A stretch of DNA of 64,000 nucleotides, taken from Trachythela sp. YZ-2020. Lineage: Eukaryota > Cnidaria > Anthozoa > Malacalcyonacea > Clavulariidae. Shown one piece after another: positions 24,801-36,800 of the stretch (position 1 is the stretch's first letter; every line of letters begins with the position of its first letter). The translations under genes and the position numbers were made by a program. Below the pieces are notes generated by a model. It worked only from the letters and a program-made list of their open reading frames with translations. It had not been told where the DNA came from and did no database searches. The stretch spans positions 1,984,001-2,048,000 of the forward strand of contig JADLSH010000279.1 of assembly GCA_016169945.1 (NCBI GenBank), given 5' to 3'.

Positions 24801-27800
24801 GTTGTGGCTCTACCGCTGACCCTCTTAACAATACTTCATAACACTTGCTGTTATCTGGCTCCAAAACCTGGATCACGCTACAGAGAAAAGAGAACCAAAC
24901 AAAATGATAACGCTGGTCGAGCAAGCGCATTATAACCAAGACTATATTATACCCAATATCATCTGTACCTTTCGTAAGTCTCTTTGCATAAAGGTGTAAA
25001 CATCACCTTAACCATGACTGCCTGAAAAAAGTATTCAAAACAAAATGTAAGACAAACGTATTCAGTTCAGTTCAGTTCAGTTCAGTTCAGTTCAGTTCAG
25101 TTCAGTTCAGTTCAGTTCAGTTCAGTTCAGTTCAGTTCAGTTCAGTTCAGTTCAGTTCAGTTCAGTTCAGTTCAGTTCAGTTCAGTTCAGTTCAGTTCAG
25201 TTCAGTTCAGTTCAGTTCAGTTCAGTTCAGTTCAGTTCAGTTCAGTTCAGTTCAGTTCAGTTCAGTTCAGTTCAGTTCAGTTCAGTTCAGTTCAGTTCAG
25301 ACCAATGGTTCAAACCAATGGTTCAAACTGCCTGCCAAGCACAATAAATATGTATACATACCATCCCAGGGCGGACTTGAAACTTGTCAGGTGTGACAGA
25401 GAAAACATCCACATGTTTCGGTACAGTCAATTCTACATTGGCACAGATATTGCCCGCGTTCGTGAAAGGAAATTCACGAGACACTCTTTTACCAACAGGA
25501 GAGGAAAGACACATCGCCATCTTGTTTAAAATAAGAATGGAAACACGAATCACGTACAGTCAGGCACCATGCTTACAGTGCTAATCTTCGGTTTATACCA
25601 CTGAGCTAACGAGTCTAGGTTTCAATGTGTATATGGTGACTGTTAAACTGTTGAAACTGCCTACATCCATTACAAATAATTTTTCGGAAATTGCAGGTAA
25701 CCTTAAATAACACTCCCCCCCCGCCATTCCGATGGAAAGGATACCCCCGTGTGTACTTTACAATAAGTATGCGCCCTTCTAAATATATGGTTTTTCATTG
25801 GTTTTTGGTCCCCCCCCCCGCCATTCCGGGGAAAGGATACCCCCGTATGTACTTTACAATAAGTATGCGCCCTTCTAAATATATGGTTTTTCACTGGTTT
25901 TTGGTCGAAAATTGGGGTATAAGCTTTATGATTTTTGGTTTGATGTTGGCTATGTTTATTTAAGATGCTTCGACTGGCTTTGTAAAGCTTACTTGAAAAG
26001 CTTTAGGTATCTGGATCTTGGTAAAACCCATGATGGCTGAAAGTTGAATATTTCCCAGTATCTTGGCGACGGTCCCCGTGTCAAGTTGAACGTTAATTCC
26101 AGCGCTCAATACTTGTGCCTCGTCTGATTTCTCGACTAAACGTAATACCAGAACATATAGTGTTAAGGAAAAACACAAAGAAAATCAACATCGGCGTATC
26201 TTCGTCCTAATACCAGGGTAATAAACGTTCATGCACTATGTTTATCATGACGACAAGGAGATGTCAAAACTAAGAGATTACTTACAGCAATGTTCATTCT
26301 TGCCGGCTAATTCGATCCAGACGACAAGAGGCTCTGCTTTCATACCCTTTAAGAATAAAAATGAGCAATCTTCGAGTGTTATACTACAGGAGGAAACCTA
26401 AACTAAACTAACTTTATTTATAATAGATAGCTCTATCAGTTCTATACATTGTTCTATATCTAGAGGTCCGTAAGTGCCATCTCTCGTATATTGCTTCAGC
26501 TTACTACAACCTGGACATCTGATTCGTTCACTTACCAAGTCATTTCTAACTGGCACAAGACACTTTAACGTCGTATTTTGCAAGTCTAGCTCAGGTATTA
26601 CTTCTGGGGAATTCGCTTTGGAAAATTTAAACACTCCAGGAGAAGAATTCTATATAAACATCATCAATAACAAAACATCATTTTTCAACATTGTACAAAA
26701 ACTAAACTAAACTAACTTCTATCAGTTCGAAACTGTTCTCACCAGAGGTAGATTCAGTAAGTGCCATACTTCATTGGTCCAGTATTACCACAAGAGAAAC
26801 CTAAACTAAATTGTGTTTATCACTCTGAGGTGGATGGAAAGCCTTAACAGCTTTTGCAACCCAATTGACAAAGGTTCCGAGGGTTAGTTAGATAAGGTTA
26901 GTGTTTTTAGTCGGAGGGCGGAAAACCGGAGTACCCGGAGAAAAACCCTCGAAGCACAGGAGAGAACCAACCAATCTCAACTTACATGAGTTTATCAAGC
27001 GCACTTACGTTACTCAACCTGAGTAAATCCCTGCCCTCGACCTGCTGTATAGCTGGCTTAACTCAGAGGTAAGGGGCAGCGCGCTAACCGCATCTGCCAC
27101 CCGTGCTTCCATATATACAGGAAGCAAACCTCGCAGACGTGACAGGCCTATGAACTGCCTATACTTTGCCACCGACCCCCCTTGTGCCCTGACACAACTG
27201 GAACGATACTTACAGAGCAAATACGCATCTTCAGTGGAACAACCGTCATTCCTTTGTTGACAATCCTCAGTGGTTTAACACTATCACATCCATGATGTAT
27301 TTCACCAAAATCTAATGTCCTTAATTCATCAGCAATGATCTAAAAACATACAGCATAGTAAGAATATGTATACCAACATATCATATAGTTAGTGTAAGAA
27401 ACATTTTGACTTTGGTGATTGGGTTCGATTCCTGGCAGGGGTGGATTTACTGGGGAGTTGCAGGGGGTGCACAACCCCCCTATGCTTGGCCAAGGGGGGG
27501 GGGGGTGCAGGAGGGATGCCAATTTGTCAACCTTTTTATCAAGTGAAACGACTCAATTCGAATATACCACAAGTTTTTAAATTCACCTCTAACTTCGGTT
27601 CTTCAGCAAAACCTTGCAAGCTAACGAATGCAGAAGACGTTTCAACGTCGCCGGAGATCGAGGCAACAGGAGTTGAGATAACTTTCATTTCAGCGATGTA
27701 CACACCGGCAGATAAACACTTGAAATCAATCTGTGGCAAATATAGCAAATCACAGTATGTCAGCAAACGTTTTGGGGCCATAGTGGTTGTTAGTGCATGA

Positions 27801-30800
27801 GCTTTCCACCTTTAAGACCGCACAGGGTTCAATTTCTGTAATATGAAGTGTTCTGATTATAATTGCACCTCAGTCGCATGTGGGGAGATTGGCTTTACTT
27901 TACCCCACTCATTACCACACCCTTCAGACGACGTATAGGAAGAAACAGTTTGGAACTTATAGAGACTCGAGTTTAATTTTAGTTTAGTGTTCTATATATT
28001 ATATTTTATTTATGGCATACCTTTAAATAATTTTGTCAGTCAGTTTCCTATCATTGTTTTTTTTTATATATGTTGAATGCATTCTTGATTATCATCCACT
28101 AAAATGTCATGTGAAAAAAAAACAACACAGGGACAATAGCCAACTCAAACCCAAATATTCAGACCATCAGATTTTATTTTTTTCGTATTATTGTACTATT
28201 ATTTTATTTTTTTTTCTAGTCACAAGTTCTAACGATTTTTTCCATTCACGTTTATCAGACTTCTCAGTTTCGTTACTCCAATTAGCAAATCAATTAATGT
28301 AATTCACAAACAAATTACATTCACGATCCAACGCTTTGACATTCTGGTCTAGTGTCTGGGTTATCTGAAGTCGCAACATAGCTCCTTATATAATCGATGG
28401 ATGACGTCATTTCCCAATAAGGCGAAGATGCTCTTGTGGTAGACAGGGCGCTATAAAACACAGCCCACAGCACTACAGCACAATGCTGCAGGTACAGGGC
28501 CGTATCTACGGGGGGGGGGGGTTTGGGGGGGGTGTCACCCCCCCCCATGAATTGTATTTGGAGATTTAGTAGGCAGAAGCGAGATTTGAGTCGGCACAAA
28601 ACAATACAAGTCGGCACAAAACAAGTCGGCACAAAACAAGTCGGCACAAAACAAGTCGGCACAAAGAATAGTTAAAGGGAATTTTTGTTTTTAGGAAGTT
28701 AATTGTTTTGCAAGAACAAACTTATTTATTGGTTAAATAGTTATATAACAACGTTAGTAGTCCGGGAAAAAGTTTGTAAATTCCCCCCCCCCCCCCCCCC
28801 TTCGACACATAAAAAATATTTTTATGAGAACAAAAATTTTAAGTAGTCGGTACATGTTCGTTTGGCCATCTCGCAAAAGTCGTAGTCGTCGCCTCATCGG
28901 GCTTTTGAGTACGAAATTTATCAAAAATCTCGTAGTCAAAAGCCCAACGACTACGACTTTTGCGAGATGGCGTATACAAACAACACGGCGTTTGGCGCGA
29001 AAATGACGAATCTCATACTCGTAGTCGTACTCGTAGTCATTGCTAAAGCTCCCTAATGAGTTCTGTTCAACCGGTGAAAGTAAGATAAAGTTTTGTTTCT
29101 CATCTAGTTTTCATCCAAATTGAATAACAATTTAATCGATTTGTCCTTGGCTTACGCCCACTAACTCGAAAAATTTTCGTATTAGAGTGTTCAATACGAA
29201 GTTATCCTGCGTATAGAAAAACATACGCACAAACCAACAGCACACACCACACAGCCTGTGGTAGATAACAACCGCCATCACTATTTAAAGCATCGAATGA
29301 ATCATCACCATTCATTCGATGTTTTCAAGTGAATGTTTCCTGGTTTGCCTTGGGGCTAATGAATAATTCAATTCCACTTAATTCTACAAAATGACCTACC
29401 TTCAAGCCATTGACGATACAAGTGACAATCTCTGATGAACATCTGATCCATCTTGATGTAGGATTATATATGGAAATATCAGCTTCGGCTGAGGTGCCAA
29501 CACACAGCACGCCAGGGAAGTCAAGTACAGGAGGAATGACCATTTGTATCTGAGATGTGCGTTCAGTTCTACTGTTCCATACTTCGCCCTATGATTCACA
29601 AAGGCGCAACAAAATGAAGACAAGTTGGGACACAGAGGATGAGATAGAGATGATGTGGAAATTTAAGAGATCTGGTAGTACCATTGAACTAATGGATGGT
29701 ACTAAGAGGATGCTCAGGACAGGGTCAGTGGTGTACGTAATTACCATTTGTCAGGGGTTTGGGGAATAAAGTGAGCCTAAAAAGGAAATGAGGAACTTTT
29801 TGTAAGAATTTCACCCGGAAAATGCAGGAAATGGCCACTCTGAACTTCCAAAATTGAAAATTGTCCAGGCAGCAAGCCACTGGAACTCCAAAACCACTCA
29901 AAATCTAATCCCTTGGAATTTTGTTTTAAATACTTTATTGGACGATGTCCAAACGGTAGGAGTGCGAACGGGACTCGAGGTCCCATGCAAGGCATTCTCC
30001 GATTAACATACAACGACAGACAGTACATAGAATAAAATAAAATATACATAACTACAGTCGTAAATAAACATATGCCACTAGCTCGAAAATCAAGGCTAAG
30101 ATTAACATAAACACTCACAACCTACCTGCCTCTGGCCAGGTCCAGTCCAACCACGCAACCGTCTCATCTGCGTACCATCCTGATTATAAACATCACTGAC
30201 AACACGAAACTCCTCTTGACCAATATCTTGATAATTGAACGCATTTTGTGTATGAGGTGCAGACATCGGCTTTGGCTCTTGAAATTTGCTTGGAGCTACA
30301 TGTCTATTCTGGTATGCGGCCGAATGATCGCCTGACATTGTACGAGATTTACCAGGGACACTCGGCGCACCTGGCTGTAATGTCCGCAAAGCAAATCCAG
30401 GGTCTGCCTTAGGCGATGTGAATCTAGGAGCATTAAACGTTGGACAACTTTGAGCAAGAATATCCCCGGTTGTTCGAGGTATTGAGTAGCCTGAAATAGC
30501 TTGTCTTGGTGCAGAGTCTGTTTGAACCGGTCTAAAACCTGCGTGACTTGAAACTGGAATTCCGTGATTTGGATCAGCAATTGCGTGGGTATGTCTTGTC
30601 GATGCGTGATTTGCGTCCGTTCTCGTAAAAGCGTGACTTGGAATGGGAATTGCGCGTCTTGGGTCGGTACTTGCGTGGTCATTACTTGTAAAAGCGCGAC
30701 TTGAAACAGGAATCGCGTATCTTGGACCAGCATTCGTGTTAGCTGTTCCCACAAATGCGTGATCTACTTCAGAGTTTGCGTGAACTGGCAGGCGAACTGC

Positions 30801-33800
30801 GTGACTTTGGGCTGGCAATACGCGAGACGATGTTGATACCGCCTGACTTAAGGTGGCGATCGTGTGACCTGCGGAAATAGGACGGCCTGTCCCAACATTC
30901 AATTGGTCGCTTCTAAATTGGTAGTACTGCTGACCATCTGCATGACTGATCGTCTCGACTGGGTACCTTGGCATTACAAATGGTTCTCTCATTCTAGGCT
31001 CCAGGCTAGCTGATTGCGAAGTTGAGTAACCCTTTTCTGGAGGTAGATATCTTGGGACCTCAGGATGGTAGGTCATTGAACCCGCTGCTTTAGGGTCTGA
31101 GTAACCTAACGGCCTATTATCAGCCCCATATATTCGTTGTTCAGTTGGGACAGAACTTGTAGCTGCAGCAGTTACAATTTGTTGGCTTCCGTAAGACATA
31201 ATAGGCGAAATGCTTGCAGGGTGGTTGTGTGGGTCGGGGGTTAATGTTCTGGTAACGGACGTGCTTGGTATGGTATTGACATCACCAGGTGGGGTGGTCT
31301 GGCTAGATATGGTAGCGTACTGCATAGATGGTACCGGGCTGGTAGCGAGAGCATTTGGGTGCAAAGTGCTGGTTGTCTGGCTACGTATGGTAGCATAATG
31401 TATAGATTGTACCGGGCTGGTGGTAAAAGTACCATAGGGAGTAGGGCGAGTTGTCTGGCCAGATACGGTACCATAATGCTTGGATGGTATCAATTGGCTA
31501 GTGCGTGTTTTCTGTTCAGAAGCACCATTATATTGTCCAGCCACGTGCGATGTGGTACAAACAGGGCCAGTCACAGTGGCACCCACAGATATACCCTCGC
31601 TCAAATTTGAAGTTACCATGGTCAGTGTGGAAGGTATAGTGGACACTTGCTCTATGCTATGCGTGTCAGTTTGCACTCCTATAGAACTCGCGCTACTTTT
31701 GGGGGATGAAGTGTCTAGGGGAGGGGAGGATATGGACGACATTGTACGAAACGCTGGGTCGGTGGGGGACACTTCACAACTTGTATCACTATGGTAAAAC
31801 GTCATTACATCCCCTTCTTGGGGCTCACCCCTTTGCCCCCCAGACTCCCTCCTGGCTCCAGTAGATTCAAACACTTCAGACAAACGTTGCGCATTTTCGA
31901 CAACCTCCTCAGGGCTTATTCCCTTGTTGTTAATGAAATTTACCAAGACCTTGTATATTTCCTGCGCGTCGTCTATATTTGCTCGCGCCAATGTTTTTGA
32001 AAGGCTTTTGAGTTCGTTCGAAGACATCTCCGATATTTTCGATCCTTCGCTAGAATTGCAAAACTTCAGAGCTGCTAGAGTAGAATCATTTAACTCCAAA
32101 CCACCAGTATTTCTACGGGAAATTTCCGGACCGTCAGCACTGCCCGGCTCGGCTTGAAATTGCCTTGGGCGCGCCTTTGAACTTGTCTTAGAACTTTTTA
32201 TACCATTCTCGGTACCCTTATTACCATCCTTATTGTCATTTCTAGAAGCGGCCACCTTTCCCACTGTCGCCCCCTTCCCTTCCCCTTCATCAGCCTCAGC
32301 GCCATATGGTGAAGATCTGGTAGCCATAGCAACAGGTTTCTTGGTCTGTGATTGGCCGGTTCGATTTCTTTTCTGTTGAACTTTTCCCAAGTCGGCAAAA
32401 CTTGGTTGATATGATGTGTCTTTCTCGCTGCCCTCTGGAGATGATGGTCTGTACCTGGGACGAGGTGGCATGGCGGTCGGGGAGACTTTGGTGTCACGCG
32501 AATCACTGAACTGAGGCTAAATAAATACAACCAAAAGTTAAGGATTACTCGTACCATGCCCGGTTTACACGAGACCGGGACGAAATCTGAGCGGAAGGTT
32601 TAGGCCCGTTTCAGACGCCGCTCCACTCATGCGCCGAACTTAATTGTATTAGGTGCGACGCTGGAGCGACACAAGAGCGGCACTGATTCAAACGGTGTAC
32701 AAAATATAATGTTGTTGACGAGCGAGGAGCGTATTCGCGCGGGAATTCCAAATGCAATTAAGTAAACATTATAAAGTAGCTAATCACTGGAGCGCCGTAT
32801 GAATCAATGTCGCTCTAACGTCGCATAATGGCACAGATTCTGTCGAACTTCTGTCGCTCCAAATTCTGCCGAACATAATTGATTCAAACGTCGCTCTTCT
32901 GTCGCACCTAATTCGTCATTTAAGTTCGGCGCATGAGTGGAGCGGCGTCTGAAACGGGCCTTAGTTTCGGTTATAGTGTTGTCTCTAGTCACTGCTTACA
33001 CGAGACCGCTTGACCCTACCCAATTCGCAACTTTGGATAAATCACATGCCTAGTTGCTATTGTTCTAGTTTGCGAAAACACATAATAGAACAAAGGTAAC
33101 CAAGTATTAGAATGATCTATGAGTGAATAGCTCGTATACATAATTATAATGCTTAACAGTTACCAGTGGTGTAACTTAACTTTTCTGACCACTTGCGATC
33201 AGGGCAAGTTGGACATGAAATATGGTTGCCCTGAATATAATTCACTTGCCATTAGATCTAACTTTGGTTCACATTATAATACAATTTGAAGCAAATGATT
33301 GCAGTAAGCATGATATGTTGATGGATAACTACAATTTGCATTATATGCCACCAATCACCACTCTTCTATTTTCCTTAAGAACTGAAATTGAATATATAAG
33401 TCGAGGCACATAAATGTCCATCGTACAATGGTCGGACAATGTCCGTCGGGGCTTGTTCATTTATTTACATTTTTCAAATTATCCAGCAGATTGAATAGTC
33501 AACTGGTCCATATTTTACTCATTTAATGATGTACTGGGGATAATAACTTAGAGGTGGTCAGCTTTTTTCTGGCAAAGCTGAAACAGAAAGCAACTTGCCC
33601 GATCGGGCAACCAAGAAGAAACTTCTACTTGCCCGCAATGATTTTCACTTGCCCCGGGCAAGCGTTAAGTTACACCACTGAGTTACCTTTGTTCTATTCT
33701 ATGTTTAGGCAACCTAGCACAATAGTAACTATGCATGTGAGTTATCTAAAATTGTGAATTGGGTAGCAACGATGTAAACAGCGTCAGCCGAATTTGTCTA

Positions 33801-36800
33801 TTAATCTAGTAATAAGATGCTAAAGATTGACTGTTTCCCTCTTCATTGGGCTTATATCTTGGTACAACCGGTTACAACTCAAAGTATATGACACTTACTC
33901 TTGGTCTATTTTCATTGCCATCACCTAATCTTCCCATTTCCTCCGTCTTGGCTGCGAAGAATTCACCAAAGGAAATCCTAACCTCTCCCTTATCATTCGG
34001 ATCGTTTACACCAACCACTGATTGAGATCTTCCAGGAGTCTCGTCAGGAAGAATGTAATATGAAAATGACTTACCACCATCAAGCATTGCGTCCTAAACA
34101 GCAAATGAAAAATCGTTATTAAACATTTGTTAATTCTGTTGTTCTCTTGAATGCATGGCTTCAGTGTAGAGTAGATACACACGAAAAAATCTCACATCTT
34201 GTCAACAAGATGTGTTCGCAACAGACTTGTAGCAAGCTTGTCAACAAGTTATAACAATGTTGTAATTTTAATTTAATAGTCTATTTGGCACACAAATAAC
34301 TACTCATTATTGTACATAACTAACACAGACTAATATAGAAACATAACACTATGTAAGGTGCCAAAAGTGGCGAAGCACAAACGAGACCAGGTCCCATGCA
34401 TGGTGCTCACTATTAGACATGACAGTACAAACAGAACAACAGAAATATAGAATAGAAAAAAGAAGAGAGAACGAAAAGAAGAAGAAATTAAAAGAGAGAG
34501 GAGATAGAAAAGAAAAATGTATTAGTCAGTCGTGATAGTTGAGTGAGAGCTAGGTGGTAGGTCAGTGTAGTAAGGTGTGGGTAGTGTGAAGTAGTAAGTG
34601 TGGTAGTGTTTTTTTTGGGGGTTAGTTTTAAATTTAATTTTATCCAAGGTTCTCAAGTTCTCAACACAAAAGTCAAAGTGTTTTGAAGTTATGCAGAAGG
34701 TACGTTTACGTTGCGATTTGTCGTGGCCGAGTTTCAGCTATGCACATTAATGATATTTGAAAAATAATCAAACGTCACGACATCATTAACTAACTACTAT
34801 TTAACTACAAAACGAGTAGTTGAAATGTAGTTAAGACTTTTATACAACCGGCCCCAGGACGGTAACAAGTTGCAACGAGTCTGTTGAGTCAACAACCTTG
34901 TAGCAAGTTGTCAACAATCCGTTGACAACTTGTCAACAAGCTGGGAACACGCAGTGCGAACACATCCTGATAACAAGTTGTTCAAACGGAATTGGTACAA
35001 GTCTGCTGCAAATATGTTACAGCTCGTGCGTTTTTACGTGTGCACCTTAAAACTACCTGACTTATCAAGAACTTCGACGTTTCGAGCGAAGGCCCTTCAT
35101 TTCTCCGACTTCTTACTTCCAGACGAAGGATCTTCGCTTGAAACGTCGACAATCTACAAACCCTCAAGCATAATTATATTGTTATATGTCAGTGGCGTAA
35201 CTACTATGGGTTCAGATCGGGCGAACCCGGGGGCCCCCAACCCAAATGGCCCAATTAAAGGGGAGGCCCCAGGCAGCCAAGTTCAGACTGTAGAGCAAAA
35301 ACAAATTGACAGGGAAGACTCTGAGAAACGAAAAATACATGAACGCAACAACAAAATATATATTCTTTCTTGATATATTAAAATGTCGTTTTCTGACCGT
35401 CAGAATTCTGTAAAATCCTCCCCCAAAGTCCAGGAAATGGCATTTCAGAGACTCTAGATTTAAAAATTTTCCGGGGGGGCATGCCTCCTAGAATGCTCGT
35501 GCCTTCGGCGCGAGCTTGTGCTTTCGGCACTCGTACTAGGGGGGCCTTCAAATTTTTTGAACCGGGGGCCCCCTGATATAACTTTACGCCACTGTGTTAT
35601 GTTGTTTTGTTTGCAGCTTGCGTGTCGGTTAGAATTCGCTTGTTTTTCTTGTGCAGGCTGTTATACTGTAGCTCAGGAAAAATTCCTGAGTCGCGCTGCA
35701 CACGGGGCTTGAACCCGTCATCTCCAGATCGTTACCCCGGTGCTCTCCCTGTCAAGGTAAAGCAACAGAATGGCAAGTTGATCGGTAAACTTACCTCTTG
35801 ATCAATTCGATGACTTTCCTCAAAAATCTTTTCATCTTCATCCAAACGTTTAGCAGCTTCGCCTAAAGATATTAATATGTAACTACATCAGGCATGACAG
35901 GAATGAGATCTCATGCATTCTCCCCTTTTGCTAGGTGGCATCTCAGTCAAGTGGGATAAAATTTTCCACGTGAACACTTCATTCAGAGTTAAATTATCTA
36001 TATTTTATCTGTTCATCTATTTATATATTCTTAATTTCTTAACGTAGTAAAAATTCATTACCTGCTGATTGAAATGAAAATTCTCCTTGAATATCATTAC
36101 CAAAATCTCCGTCGCCATCTACAAAACAATTTTGAGAATAACTGATGAATAGGCTTGGTGGAAAAATCCATGCAAGCAAAGTTACTTTTTTGTCCTTTTG
36201 CTCCCAGAAAATATTCGAGATTCCTACCTCCGAACATGCTGGTTCCATTTTCCAAGCCTTGGTTCTAGTAAAAACAAAATAACCAAATTTAATGAATTTA
36301 AAAAGAAACCCGTTAGATATTGCATTAAGTAATTGCATTTAGTAAACAGGCATAGAACGTTTGGTGCCAGTGTAGGTAGTGTCTATACAATAAGCTAGCT
36401 TTCGGAGCTTTAGGATCAATCTACCTGAAAAATACAACAAGAACTTCGACGTTTCGAGCGAAGGCCCTTTGTCTTGAATTTAGTAGCCAAACTAACTTCC
36501 AGACGCAGGCATCATTAAAATGTGCGAGCGCACGAGCGCCGCTCGCAGGTACCTTTCGCATTTGTACAGGCACGTTCTAAAATCTTGACATTTAAATTTA
36601 CACACACCTCTCAAAAAAAAAACGATGCATTTTTTTATTTTTTTTTGAAGTTTTTTTTTTTTTTTTTGCACACTAAAACTAATTAATATGCCCTGTGACC
36701 AGACGAATGGCCTACGCTCGAAAACGTCGAAGTTCTTGTTGTATTTTCTGGTAGATTTTCTCAACTCACATTCAACTCACATTCATCAGACTTCCATCAA

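Noticed and set aside
25061..25300. CRISPR-like or telomeric array
   Set aside because: Units are contiguous pentamers without spacers, in an intron of an animal gene; TTCAG is not a known telomere repeat to my knowledge.
31241..32557. Other open frames overlapping CEP192 exon 11 (both strands)
   Set aside because: Alternative-frame shadows of a long low-complexity exon; only the minus frame from 32516 to 30126 joins its neighbours in phase.
35640..35765. Possible tRNA gene on the minus strand (contains acgggttcaagccccgt)
   Set aside because: The T-arm and B-box look convincing, but no matching acceptor stem or complete D-arm was found. More likely a tRNA-derived SINE remnant.
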